A stretch of DNA of 64,000 nucleotides, from the NCBI RefSeq assembly GCF_000336875.1, contig NZ_AOJK01000050.1, positions 19,392 through 83,391 on the forward strand, read 5' to 3'. This stretch comes from Halorubrum californiense DSM 19288. GTDB taxonomy: Archaea; Halobacteriota; Halobacteria; Halobacteriales; Haloferacaceae. The translations under genes and the position numbers were made by a program. Position 1 is the stretch's first letter, and each line of letters opens with the position of its first letter. Shown here piece by piece: positions 9,190 through 17,654 of the stretch. The notes beneath the pieces are model-generated. The model worked only from the letters and a program-made list of their open reading frames with translations, was not told the DNA's origin and ran no database searches.

Positions 9190-9900
9190 ATGTCCGAGAC
9201 GCGATACGCGAATACCATCGACTGGGGGGAGTACTGGGACGGAGCCGACGAGTCGGTGCGCGAGGACACGAGCCCGAGCGCGGACCTCGTCGCGGAGCCG
9301 TTCGCCGGGTTTCTGACCGCGCGGTTTCCAGACGGCCCGAACGCGTACGCCGACGTCGGGTGCGGGCCGGGCGATCTCGCGTTCGAGGTCGCGGAGCGCT
9401 ACCCGGACGCGACCGTCATCGGGTATGACGCCGCCGAGGCGGTCCTCGCGGAGAACCGCGAGCGCGCACGTGGAGCCGACCGCGAGGTCGCCTTCGAGCG
9501 GGCGGTCCTCCCGGAGTTCGACCCCGACCGCCGGTTCGACGTGGTCTCCTGTCTGTTCACGCTGTGTTACGTGGCTGACGTTGAACGAGCGTTAGAGCGG
9601 CTCTACGACGCGGTAGAACCCGGCGGCTACCTCGTCGTTCACTACCACAACCGGCTCGCACAATCCCACTACGAGCGCATCGCGGACGCGCCGCACGAAC
9701 GGCTCGGCGAGGACGCCGTGTGGGCCCCCGAGCGGTTCGCCGACCGGTTCGAGCTGGTCCTCGCGGGCGAGAGCCTGCTGTCGTACGAGCGCATCCACGA
9801 GGTGTTGGGGACGTGGCCGAAGAGCGTGTTCTCGGCGGTCGACGACGCCGACCCGTACGCCGCCCACCGGCACGAGCCCCTCGTGTACGTCCCCAAGTGA
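9190..9900 (+). CDS. Class I SAM-dependent methyltransferase
   Basis: The 236-residue protein has motif I YADVGCGPGDLAFEVAE near residues 54-70, an acidic residue closing strand 2 (VIGYDAAE), and a later PGGYLVVHYHN segment typical of the UbiE/Methyltransf_11 and 25 group. The substrate is unknown. The gene stands alone, preceded by an AT-rich control region and followed after 60 bp by a DUF456 gene on the same strand. Confidence 0.85.
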   Translation: MSETRYANTIDWGEYWDGADESVREDTSPSADLVAEPFAGFLTARFPDGPNAYADVGCGPGDLAFEVAERYPDATVIGYDAAEAVLAENRERARGADREVAFERAVLPEFDPDRRFDVVSCLFTLCYVADVERALERLYDAVEPGGYLVVHYHNRLAQSHYERIADAPHERLGEDAVWAPERFADRFELVLAGESLLSYERIHEVLGTWPKSVFSAVDDADPYAAHRHEPLVYVPK

Positions 9901-9960
9901 CGGGACTCGGGATGGTGCGGCGGGAGACGCGCTTTTGAACGCGCGCGGCGTTCACCCCGT

Positions 9961-10443
9961 ATGGTCTCCCTCGCGGCCGGACTGGCGATTGCGCTGCTCG
10001 TCGTCTGGACGGCCAGCTCGTTCGTCCCGCTCGTGCCGGGCGGCGCCCTCGCGGCGCTGACCGTCGTCGGCTACGCGTACACCACCGGCTTCGCGGAGCC
10101 GAGCCTCGTCGTGATGGTTGCGCTCGTCCTCGTCTCGCTTCTTGCTTCCCTCGCAGACTTCGTGTCGGGGATGGTCTCCGGAAAGCTCGGCGGCGCGTCG
10201 ACGCGGACCGTCGTCGTCGGGACGCTGGTCGGGATCGCCCTCCTGATCCCGCTCGGCCCGATCGGACTCGTCGTCGGGCTGGGGGGCACCGTCTTCCTCG
10301 CCGCCCTCGACGAACACGACGGCGACACGGGCGAGGCCGCTCGGCAGGCGGCCTACGCGGTGGTGGGCGCCCTCGCCAGCGCGTTCGTTCAGGCGGTCTT
10401 CCTCGCGGGCGTCACGGTCGCGTTCGCGCTGGCGGTCCTCTGA
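9961..10443 (+). CDS. DUF456 family membrane protein
   Basis: The 160-residue protein is almost entirely hydrophobic, with about four to five membrane segments. It has the DUF456 pattern: a P-rich turn in SFVPLVPGGALAALTV near residue 20, a DFVSGMVSGKLGGAS glycine-rich loop near residue 65, and a LIPLGPIGLVVG repeat near residue 100. No biochemical role is established for the family. The ATG follows a 60 bp gap after the methyltransferase, so co-transcription is possible. Confidence 0.87.
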   Translation: MVSLAAGLAIALLVVWTASSFVPLVPGGALAALTVVGYAYTTGFAEPSLVVMVALVLVSLLASLADFVSGMVSGKLGGASTRTVVVGTLVGIALLIPLGPIGLVVGLGGTVFLAALDEHDGDTGEAARQAAYAVVGALASAFVQAVFLAGVTVAFALAVL

Positions 10444-10465
10444 CGCCGGTCACCGGACTCCGAGT

Positions 10466-11275
10466 TCACGCCGCGACGGAGAACAACAGCAGGTTGTGCG
10501 CGGCCGGGCCGAGTCCCATGGCCGCGACGAAGCCGAGGAGGAGGTACCCCTCGGCCGGCTCCTCGCGGACGTACGCCGCGAACAGCCAGACGACGGCGCT
10601 CGCGACCGCGAGCTTCACGAGGAGGAACAGCCACCCCTCGCCGACGACCGGAAGCGACGGCAGTCCGCCGATCTCCAGCAGGATCCGCGAGAGCGGCGTG
10701 CGCTCGCCGAAGCCGAGCTGCGTCGTCCCGACCGCGGTCGAGACGCCGTCGAGCGCGTGGCCGAACACCGCGAGCGCGCCGACGCCGCCGGTGACCGCGG
10801 CCTCGGGCCGGAAGCGTGTCAGGACGACCCACGCGGCGCCGGCGATCGGGACGGTGAGCGCGAGCGCGCCCGCCGACCAGCGCGCGCCGGTGGGAGAGAG
10901 TCCGGTCCCGACCGCGACGGCGACGACCGGGATCAGGATGAGTGCGCCGGCGGCCGCGAGCGGCGCCGCGACGCGGTTCGGGCGGGCGGCGTCGGCGGTG
11001 AGCCACGCCGCGCCCGCCAGCGACCCCACCGTGAGGTAGACGGTCGGCGAGCCGGCCAGGGGCGCGAGGAGGGGCGGGAGCGCGTCGACGACGTAGAGGA
11101 CGTGCGCCGCGGAGCCGAGCGCCATCCACGGGGCGAGCGCGAGCACGCGCCGCGCGGTCACCCGCGGGCGCCGCCGCCGGAGCGCGGCGACGACCCCGCC
11201 GGTCGCGAGCAGGACGACAAGGAGGTGCGGCAGGGGCGGCAGCGTCGTGCCCGCCGGGAGGAGGCCGCCGACCAT
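10466..11275 (-). CDS. DUF63 family membrane protein
   Basis: The 269-residue protein has about eight hydrophobic segments and the conserved polar spot FGHALDGVSTAVG near residue 175, with His and Asp inside the membrane region. DUF63 is an archaeal integral membrane family without assigned function. The buried His/Asp hints at a metal site or enzyme, which is inference. Its ATG shares one base with the stop of the upstream stress-protein gene (TGATG), so the two are translationally coupled. Confidence 0.87.
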   Translation of the reverse strand: MVGGLLPAGTTLPPLPHLLVVLLATGGVVAALRRRRPRVTARRVLALAPWMALGSAAHVLYVVDALPPLLAPLAGSPTVYLTVGSLAGAAWLTADAARPNRVAAPLAAAGALILIPVVAVAVGTGLSPTGARWSAGALALTVPIAGAAWVVLTRFRPEAAVTGGVGALAVFGHALDGVSTAVGTTQLGFGERTPLSRILLEIGGLPSLPVVGEGWLFLLVKLAVASAVVWLFAAYVREEPAEGYLLLGFVAAMGLGPAAHNLLLFSVAA

Positions 11276-11724
11276 CAGACGGACAGGACCGGCTGGCTCG
11301 CGTACAGCAGGACGTACTCGGCGGCCTTCCCCAGCACCTCACCGGGGTCGCCGGAGACCGGTTCGCGCGGGACGACGATGAAGTCGGACTCCAGTTCCTC
11401 GGCCGTGTCGAGGACGACGCTGCCGGGGTGGACGGTCTTCACCGACGTGGAGAAGCCGTACGCGATGGAGTTGCTGTGGGGAACCCCGGCCGCCTCCGCG
11501 CGGCGCGCGACGGAGTCGGTGAACGCCTCGGAGTCGTCGGCCACCTCGCTCTCGTCGACCACGCCGTGGTCGATCGCGCGGACGACCTCCTCGTCGAGGA
11601 CGTACAGCGCGTGGACGCTCGCGCCGTACTCGTCCGCGACCGCGATGGCGTAATCGACCGCCTCGTGCGACTCCTCGCTGCCGTCGACGGGCACGAGGAC
11701 GAGGTCGATGTCGAGATCGGTCAT
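11275..11724 (-). CDS. Universal stress protein (UspA family)
   Basis: The 149-residue single UspA domain starts DLVLVPVDGSEESHEAVDYA and has the usual ALYVLDE strand. The C-terminal ATP-binding loop usually read as GSxG is replaced by VPREPVSGDPGEVLGKAAEYVLL, so ATP binding may be weak or changed. ATG at 11724 is chosen because residues before it lack the family start. It is the first gene of a two-gene unit with the DUF63 gene. Confidence 0.87.
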   Translation of the reverse strand: MTDLDIDLVLVPVDGSEESHEAVDYAIAVADEYGASVHALYVLDEEVVRAIDHGVVDESEVADDSEAFTDSVARRAEAAGVPHSNSIAYGFSTSVKTVHPGSVVLDTAEELESDFIVVPREPVSGDPGEVLGKAAEYVLLYASQPVLSV

Positions 11725-11855
11725 ACGCGACCCGTCGGCGGGGGAGGTCAAAAAGCCCGCCCCAACGCCGCGGTCCGACGACCGCGCGGGTCCGCGGCCG
11801 ACGCGATACTCCGGTCCGCGCGATTCCGTCGTGCCGATCCCCCTGAATCCGCTTG

Positions 11856-11900
11856 TTCAGACGAATTCTCGCTTGAAACGGCTGGTCGCTGAAGGGTGCG
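11856..11900 (+). repeat. 45-bp short dispersed repeat, copy 1
   Basis: This segment aligns without gaps to 57864-57908. Shared blocks are TTCAGAC at the left, TGAA in the middle, and TCGCTGAA followed one base later by GGTGC at the right. Both copies lie in intergenic DNA. This copy sits about 45 bp before the start of the 11946 gene, next to a TATA-like TTTTTTATA. Confidence 0.5.
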
Positions 11901-11945
11901 AATATAACACCGGGATTCTTTTTTATACACCCATTATCCGCAATT

Positions 11946-12212
11946 ATGGGCTGGACGACTCTGCTCGCTGTCGGATTGTTTGTTTTCGCTTGGCTTACAG
12001 CAGCTTACCAATCGAAGAGAGATGACTGGGATACGACCCGGACTATCGGGATGTTTGTTTTTCTTGCCGGTGCTACCTGTGGAGTGTTTCTCGACGATTT
12101 GCTTTCCTCAAAATCGCTGCTCTTTCGATGGATTGAGCCGATCTCAGCGGTGGTAATGGTTGTCGGGCTATTCGTCGCGTGGATTTGGAAACCCGAAGAA
12201 GACAGTCCGTAG
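11946..12212 (+). CDS. Small two- or three-span membrane protein
   Basis: The 88-residue protein has a hydrophobic N-terminal segment (LLAVGLFVFAWLTAAY), a polar loop (QSKRDDWDTTR), a second segment (IGMFVFLAGATCGVFL), a third (ISAVVMVVGLFVAWIW) and an acidic tail. Codon use is clearly less GC-rich than in neighbouring genes, which suggests recent acquisition or a fast-evolving gene. A TATA-like run TTTTTTATAC lies about 25 bp upstream of the ATG. No family was recognised. Confidence 0.65.
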   Translation: MGWTTLLAVGLFVFAWLTAAYQSKRDDWDTTRTIGMFVFLAGATCGVFLDDLLSSKSLLFRWIEPISAVVMVVGLFVAWIWKPEEDSP

Positions 12213-12296
12213 GTCGGAGCCCGTAGATATGTCGTCTGTACTGAGCGATCGAGGGCGAGAAGTGCCGAACTCCGAACATTGTAACGAACCCGTGGC

Positions 12297-13217
12297 TCAG
12301 AAGTCGGGGAGTTCGCGCTGGCCGGCCTCCCGGCGCTCGGCGGGCGGGACGTTCGTCGCGACGATCTCGTCGACCGCGTCGCGGCCGTCGGCGTCGCTGT
12401 TGATCGCTCTCGTCGCGTCCTCGCGGTCGACGCGGAAGCCTGCCTCGGCGTACGCGTCGTACATCACGCCGCTGTTCGAGAGCACGACCCACACGCCCGC
12501 CTCGTCGAGTTCGCCGGCGACGTCGAGCAGGCGACGCTGGTCCTCGCGGTCGAACCCCGACGCGCTGTACTCGTTGAAGTTCGCGGTCGCGCTCATCGGC
12601 TCGTAGGGCGGGTCGAAGTAGACCAGATCGCCCGGCTCCGCGACGTCGAGGACGTACGCGAAGTCGGCGTTGCGGATCTCGGCGTCGGCGAGCAGGTCGC
12701 TCGCGCGTCGGATCCGGTCTCGCCGGACCCAGTCTGGATCGGCGTACCGGCCGATGGGGACGTTGAACCCACCGTCGGCGTTCTCGCGGTAGAGCCCGTT
12801 ATAGCAGGTACGGTTGAGGTAGAGGAGGAGCGCGGCCTCCTCCAGCGGGTCGAACTCGCCCTCGTACGGCCGGCGGTTGAACCGCGCGCGCTGTTGGTAG
12901 TAGTACGAGTCCACCTCCCGGTCGCGGGCCGTCTCCTCGGCGTGCGGGAGGTCCGGGTCGGGGTCGCTCTGGGGGTCGTCGAGCGACGTGAGCCGAGCGA
13001 TCAGCTCGTCGGGGCGGTCACGGACCTGCTCGTAGAAGTTCACCAGCCGCGGGTTCGCGTCGTTGACCGTCGCGCGTGCGGGTTCGAGGTCGAAGAAGAC
13101 GGCGCCGCCGCCGACGAACGGCTCGTGGTAGCGGCCGAACGCCGACGGGAACCGGGCGTACAGCTCGTCGAGCAGCTGCCGCTTCCCGCCGGCCCACTTC
13201 AGGATCGGCTCGGCCAT
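12297..13217 (-). CDS. Dam-type (D12 class) DNA adenine N6-methyltransferase
   Basis: The 306-residue protein begins ILKWAGGKRQLLDEL, the D12-class SAM-binding and DNA-contact motif. It has HEPFVGGGAVFFDL near residue 30 and the catalytic DLVYFDPPYEP near residue 200. Such enzymes methylate adenine in a short site, GATC for Dam itself; the site here is unknown. No restriction endonuclease gene is next to it, so it is an orphan methylase or part of a dispersed system. ATG at 13217 is fixed by the KWAGGK start. Confidence 0.9.
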   Translation of the reverse strand: MAEPILKWAGGKRQLLDELYARFPSAFGRYHEPFVGGGAVFFDLEPARATVNDANPRLVNFYEQVRDRPDELIARLTSLDDPQSDPDPDLPHAEETARDREVDSYYYQQRARFNRRPYEGEFDPLEEAALLLYLNRTCYNGLYRENADGGFNVPIGRYADPDWVRRDRIRRASDLLADAEIRNADFAYVLDVAEPGDLVYFDPPYEPMSATANFNEYSASGFDREDQRRLLDVAGELDEAGVWVVLSNSGVMYDAYAEAGFRVDREDATRAINSDADGRDAVDEIVATNVPPAERREAGQRELPDF

Positions 13218-13311
13218 AGCTGTCGGGTGTCGCCTGCGCCCGGGCATAAACGTCCCGGGCCGCGTCCGCGCCGGTCGGCACCGACGCGTCGCGTGCCAAC
13301 CCCCGATCCGG

Positions 13312-13611
13312 TCAGTCGTTCGAGGGCTCGGCGTCCGGCATCGGGAGGTCGTCGACGTGGCCCCCGGCCTCCTCGAAGTTCGGGCCGGGCTCGATGGTCC
13401 CGGCCTCGCGGTCCCACTCGATGTGGCCGGCCTCCTCGAGGGCCGGCAGGTGCGTCTCGCGGAGTTCGGCGGCGATCTCGTCGGCCCGCCCGCGAACGCG
13501 CAGGTCAGCGACCGCCTCGACGGCGCCGTCGACGGGGCCGGCGACCACGCGCCTGCGCTCCGGCGCGGAAACGACGACCGTCGGGTCGGTGGTGGGGGTG
13601 TCAAGTGTCAT
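13312..13611 (-). CDS. DUF7344-type winged-helix protein
   Basis: The 99-residue protein has an ERRRVV helix start, a middle helix and the LRETHLPALEEAGHIEWDREAGTI pattern typical of haloarchaeal winged-helix DUF7344 regulators. The wing lies near residues 60-75 and an acidic tail follows. It is a likely DNA-binding regulator, though the first recognition helix is degenerate (GPVDGAVEAVAD). Its start faces a 326 bp intergenic region with repeated palindromes. Confidence 0.75.
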   Translation of the reverse strand: MTLDTPTTDPTVVVSAPERRRVVAGPVDGAVEAVADLRVRGRADEIAAELRETHLPALEEAGHIEWDREAGTIEPGPNFEEAGGHVDDLPMPDAEPSND

Positions 13612-13807
13612 CGTGTGGTTCTGTCCGTATGTACGGATTTCGTCGGAGCGGAATAAAAGCGCCGGCGAACGCGGCTCTCACCGCCGCCGGGGCACGGGAT
13701 CTCCCCGGTTCCGTGAGCGCGACCCGCGGCCGACACGGTCTCGTGACCGACGGTTTTGCGGCAGGCCGTGCCGCCAATTCACAGATATTTGAGATGTATA
13801 CTAGCGA

Positions 13808-13873
13808 GTACCATGGTACATCTTACACCGCATGAATAACCGTTTCAGATGATTTACTGCCATGAACCATGGT
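13808..13873. promoter_or_regulatory. Two ACCATGGT palindromes in a divergent control region
   Basis: The 326 bp between the winged-helix gene (start 13611) and the small membrane-protein gene (13938) is partly AT-rich. It holds a perfect 12-bp palindrome GTACCATGGTAC at 13808-13819 and a second ACCATGGT at 13866-13873, 56 bp apart, about five helical turns. The second is flanked by ATGA and ATCAT. A paired operator is plausible; the DUF7344-like protein next door would be the first candidate ligand. Confidence 0.4.
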
Positions 13874-13937
13874 ATCATTTCTCAAAAACTATTTGGAAAA
13901 TGAAAGGTTTTAGTCGGCGGAGCCCGTACGATGAGAT

Positions 13938-14222
13938 ATGTACCAAGGCTCTATCGCACCGGAGGAGGCGCACCGGCTCGGCCGGAACTCGCCCCCCGGC
14001 AGTCGCTCGCCGCTGGGAACCCTCGCGTTCCTCGCGCTCGTCGTCGCACTGTTCGTCGCGTTCGCGCACCCCGTCGCGACCGTCGCGCTGCTGACCGGCA
14101 CCGTCGCGCTCGCCGTCCTGTCGCGGTCCGTCCTGCGGACCCTGCGCCGGCGCAGCGGGCGCGTCCAGACGCTCACGCTCCCCGGTCTGGGGACTGTCGA
14201 GTACCGGATCACGACGAACTAA
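13938..14222 (+). CDS. Small membrane protein
   Basis: The 94-residue protein has a polar N-terminus, two close hydrophobic segments (FLALVVALFVAFAHPVATVALLTGTVALAVL in overlapping parts), a basic stretch LRTLRRRSGR and a C-terminal strand-like tail. The start follows a TTTTAG-rich control region. No family was recognised. Codon use matches the rest of the genome. Confidence 0.65.
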   Translation: MYQGSIAPEEAHRLGRNSPPGSRSPLGTLAFLALVVALFVAFAHPVATVALLTGTVALAVLSRSVLRTLRRRSGRVQTLTLPGLGTVEYRITTN

Positions 14223-14328
14223 CCGTTCCGGCCGCTCGGCTTCGGGCCGAAACGCCGCCGAACCGCTTCTCAAAAAATCTCTCCCCGCAGCGACGCCACG
14301 GTCGACCGCGGCGTCGTCTCCCGATTTC

Positions 14329-15405
14329 CTACAGTCCGTACGCGACGCGCTCGCCGACGTCAAGCCCGTTCGCGAGGGCCGCGTGGAGTCGCCCCTCGCC
14401 CGCGACCCAGTCGCCGAGCAGGTACAGCCCCGCGTCGCGCGCCGAGTCGACGGGGCCGCGGTCGACGCCCGCGTCGGGGAGCGCGTAGCGCCACCCCTGG
14501 TGGTCCGTCCACGCAGGGTCCGCCAGCCGGTCGTCGCCGACGATGTCGGCGGCGTGGTTGGCGAGCGCGGCGACGTTCTCCGCGGGGTCGTCGTCGTAGT
14601 GCTCGGTCGACCACGCACCGCTCGCTTGGACGACGAGCAGCGTCTCGCCGTCGGGGACGTGCCCGGCCTTACACTCCTCGCGCGAGATCCAGCCGACCGG
14701 GTGTTCCTTGTCGGTGTTGACGAGCGCGTAGTAGGGGACATCGAGCGCGAACGGGTATCGCAACACCGCGGTCCAGACGCTACCGTACGCGACGTCGCCG
14801 ACCGCCTCGACGAGCGTCTCGCGGAGCGGGTCGTCCCACTCGGCCGTCCGGAGCAGTTCCGCGGTCTGGGGGGCCGGCGGATTCAAGAGGAGGACATCGA
14901 ACGGGCCGTGGGCCTCGCCGTCCGCGTCGTCGAGCTCCCACCGGGCGTCACCGTCATTCGCCCCACCGTCGGTGTCGCCCGCGCCGTCGACGCGCCGAAC
15001 CGTCTCGACGCGGGTGCGCCGGTGGACGGTCGCGTCGGTGCGACCGAAGAGGCGCTTCGCGATCTGGGTGAGCCCCCGGCGGTAGCTCCACTTGTGCTCG
15101 TCGGCGTCGCGGCCCGGGGACACCGTCCCGTCGGCGTCGAAGGTGTACACCGGCCCCGTCACCTCGACGAGCCCCTCGTCGTCGAGCGTCTCGGTGATCA
15201 GTTCGACGACGCGGTCGTCGTCGCTCTTCAGGTAGTTCGCCCCGTAGTCGTACGTGAGATCGTCGTGGCGGCGGGTCGCCGCGCGCCCGCAGAGCCCGCC
15301 CGACTTCTCTAACACGGTCACGTCCGCGTCGGGCACGGTCCCGTCGATGACGAACGCCGCCGCGGCCGCCCCCGCGCCCGCGCCGACGATGCCTACGTCT
15401 GTCAC
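14329..15405 (-). CDS. FAD-dependent oxidoreductase, renalase/amine-oxidase-like
   Basis: The 358-residue protein starts TDVGIVGAGAGAAAAAFVI, a Rossmann FAD site. It continues VLEKSGGLCGRAATRR, the second dinucleotide-binding block, and YGANYLKSDD, which matches renalase-like proteins. The C-terminal part has LYLLGDWVAGEGRLHAA, the usual FAD-contact motif near the end of this superfamily. Substrate is unknown. The GTG at 15405 is preferred to a GTG eight codons upstream because the family begins directly with the Rossmann strand. Confidence 0.87.
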   Translation of the reverse strand: MTDVGIVGAGAGAAAAAFVIDGTVPDADVTVLEKSGGLCGRAATRRHDDLTYDYGANYLKSDDDRVVELITETLDDEGLVEVTGPVYTFDADGTVSPGRDADEHKWSYRRGLTQIAKRLFGRTDATVHRRTRVETVRRVDGAGDTDGGANDGDARWELDDADGEAHGPFDVLLLNPPAPQTAELLRTAEWDDPLRETLVEAVGDVAYGSVWTAVLRYPFALDVPYYALVNTDKEHPVGWISREECKAGHVPDGETLLVVQASGAWSTEHYDDDPAENVAALANHAADIVGDDRLADPAWTDHQGWRYALPDAGVDRGPVDSARDAGLYLLGDWVAGEGRLHAALANGLDVGERVAYGL

Positions 15406-15498
15406 AGCGATCGTAGGGGCCGGGACCACTTAACGGGTCGCGTGCGGCGGGAGAGAGGAGATCCTATCCGGGACGGCGACCCGGAGAGAGGGCCCCGA

Positions 15499-15996
15499 TC
15501 AGTCGTCGTCCGGACCGACGATCACGACCGGGACGTCGACGCCGCGCCGGACGCGGGTCGGGACCGGCTCGGGGTGGATCAGGCGGTCCAGCCCGGTGCG
15601 GCCGGCGGAGCCGACCACGACGAGGTCGGCGTCGTGGGCGGCGGCGAAGTCGATCGCCTCCCGGTGAGGCGTGCCGTAGCGGAACCACTTCTCGACGGGG
15701 ACGCCGGCCGCCGCGCCGGCGGCCTCGGCGGCCTCCACGATCCGTTCGCCGTCGCGCTCGCGCCGCTCGACGAGCAGGTCCCAGTGCTCGGTGGTGTCGA
15801 CGACGTAGAGCGCGTCGACCGCCGCCCCGTGGGCGGCCGCGAGGTCCACGGCGGTCGACACCGCCGCGTCGTCGCCGGCCCCGCCGGTCGTGACCGCGAG
15901 CACGCGCTCGAAGCGCCCCGTCTCGGGAGGCGACGCGGTGCGGTCGGCGTCACGGGGCGCGGTCGAGGGGTCGGCGGCGTTGACGTCGGTAGACAT
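15499..15996 (-). CDS. Universal stress protein (UspA family)
   Basis: The 165-residue protein has an extra acidic N-terminus of about 30 residues, then RVLAVTTGGAGDDAAVSTAVDLA, ALYVVDTTEHW and the ATP-type loop VVVGSAGRTGLDRL followed by VDVPVVIVG. This keeps the GxxGxxG-like ATP-binding pattern missing from the stress protein at 11275. ATG at 15996 is chosen; residues upstream do not fit. It is a single gene. Confidence 0.87.
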   Translation of the reverse strand: MSTDVNAADPSTAPRDADRTASPPETGRFERVLAVTTGGAGDDAAVSTAVDLAAAHGAAVDALYVVDTTEHWDLLVERRERDGERIVEAAEAAGAAAGVPVEKWFRYGTPHREAIDFAAAHDADLVVVGSAGRTGLDRLIHPEPVPTRVRRGVDVPVVIVGPDDD

Positions 15997-16267
15997 GGGA
16001 TTGATGCGGGCCGCCACTTGGACGCCCGCGAAGTACGAATACCACTTCGAGCGGACTCCTCTTAACAATTTTCGACAGGATAGACAATTATCATAATTTA
16101 TCCGCGGGCGCGCCGCCGGCCGGTCGGCGGGGGCTCGCCTCCAACGACGCGTTTTAATCGGTCAGTCCAGACAGTCCCGGTACGAACGCGACCGGCGGTC
16201 CCGGCGTCGCGGCCCGAGAGACACGACATGACACCGACCACCACCACGCGATCGACGGACGGGGACG

Positions 16268-17599
16268 ATGGCTGACGACGGGGCGGACGGCGGCGCCGCG
16301 GGCGACGAGTCGAGCGGGGGAATGGACTACGCCGCGCGCGCGGCCGACACCCTCGGCTTCTCGCGCTGGTGGCAGATCGCCGCCGCGGCCGGGATGATGG
16401 CCGCGGTGAGCCCGTACCAGTACGTCTGGTCGTCCATCTCGCCGGCGCTCTCGGAGAGCCTCGACATCGCGCTGCCCGCCCTGGGGGCGGTGTTCTCCTT
16501 TTACGTCGTGTTCCAGTCGCTCTCGCAGTTCCCCGCCGGCAAGTGGCGCGACAGCCGCGGCCCGGGCGCGCTCACCTTCCTCGCGGCGCTGCTCGCGGGC
16601 GGGGGGTACATCGGGCTCGCGTACGCGACGAGCCTCTGGCAGCTGTACCTGCTGTACTCGCTCGGGGCGGTCGGCGTCGGCATCGTCTACACCGTCGCGG
16701 TGAACACCGCGGTCAAGTGGTTCCCCGACCGCACGGGGCTGACGACCGGCGTCGGGACGATGGCGTTCGCGGCCGGGAGCGCCCTGGTGGTCCCGTACGT
16801 GCGGGCGAACGACTCCGCGGCGGCGTACAGCGGGGTGCTCCGCAACATCGGGATCGGCATCCTCGTCGTGACGCTCGTCGGATCGTTCCTCCTCCGGGAC
16901 CCGCCGACGGACTGGCTGGACCGCGCGGGCGACGACGACGACGGCGACGACGAGGGGCTCGCCGCCTCGATCCGCGGACGGAACTACTCGACGCGCGAGA
17001 TGCTCTCGACGTGGCAGTTCTGGCTGCTGTACGCGATGTTCATCGCGATGGCGAGCGCGGACCTCCTCGTCATCGCCAACGTGGTCCGGTTCGCGGAGAA
17101 CTTCGGGCTCGCGGCGCTGATCGCGACGCTGTCTGCGACGCTCCTCCCGATCGCCGCGGGGGTCTCGCGGCTGATCCTCGGCGAGGCGACCGACCGGTTC
17201 GACCGCAAGCGCGTGATGGCCGGCTCGTTCCTCCTCGCCGGGCTGTTCCGGGTCGGGCTCGTGGCCGCCGGCGAGGCGGGCAACGGGGCGGTCTTCGTCG
17301 CGTCCGTCCTCGGCGCGATGTTCTTCTCCTCGCCGCTGTACGTGTTCTTCCCGTCGATGCTGGCCGACTACTACGGCGCGGCCAACTCCTCGGGCAACTA
17401 CGCGGTCCTGTACACCGCGAAGGTCGGCGGCGGCGTCTTCTCCGGCACCGTCGCGGGGTACCTCGTCGCGACCCTCGGGTGGACGCCGACGTTCGCCCTC
17501 GGCGGCGCGCTGGCGGTGGCCGCGGGGCTGGCGGTGTTCGTCCTCCGGCCGCCGAGCGGATCGGGGCTGGAATCGGCAGAGCCGTCGACCGCGGACTGA
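16268..17599 (+). CDS. MFS transporter, OFA (oxalate/formate antiporter-like) type
   Basis: The 443-residue protein has about twelve membrane segments in two halves joined by an acidic loop (DDDDGDDE near residue 225). The cytoplasmic loop after TM2 reads GKWRDSRGPG, the MFS loop 2-3 signature, and its repeat is GEATDRFDRKRV. The family imports or exchanges organic acids; the substrate is not predictable. A short acidic N-terminal tail precedes TM1. ATG at 16268 follows a 270 bp gap. Confidence 0.87.
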   Translation: MADDGADGGAAGDESSGGMDYAARAADTLGFSRWWQIAAAAGMMAAVSPYQYVWSSISPALSESLDIALPALGAVFSFYVVFQSLSQFPAGKWRDSRGPGALTFLAALLAGGGYIGLAYATSLWQLYLLYSLGAVGVGIVYTVAVNTAVKWFPDRTGLTTGVGTMAFAAGSALVVPYVRANDSAAAYSGVLRNIGIGILVVTLVGSFLLRDPPTDWLDRAGDDDDGDDEGLAASIRGRNYSTREMLSTWQFWLLYAMFIAMASADLLVIANVVRFAENFGLAALIATLSATLLPIAAGVSRLILGEATDRFDRKRVMAGSFLLAGLFRVGLVAAGEAGNGAVFVASVLGAMFFSSPLYVFFPSMLADYYGAANSSGNYAVLYTAKVGGGVFSGTVAGYLVATLGWTPTFALGGALAVAAGLAVFVLRPPSGSGLESAEPSTAD

Positions 17600-17654
17600 C
17601 GGTCGCCGACCCCGACGAACGCCCCGGATCGGGTCTCCGGCGATCGCCGGCGGT

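Noticed and set aside
13808..13819. GTACCATGGTAC as a restriction-modification target linked to the Dam-like methylase
   Set aside because: The palindrome occurs in a promoter region and no methylase specificity can be read from sequence, so an operator is the simpler explanation.
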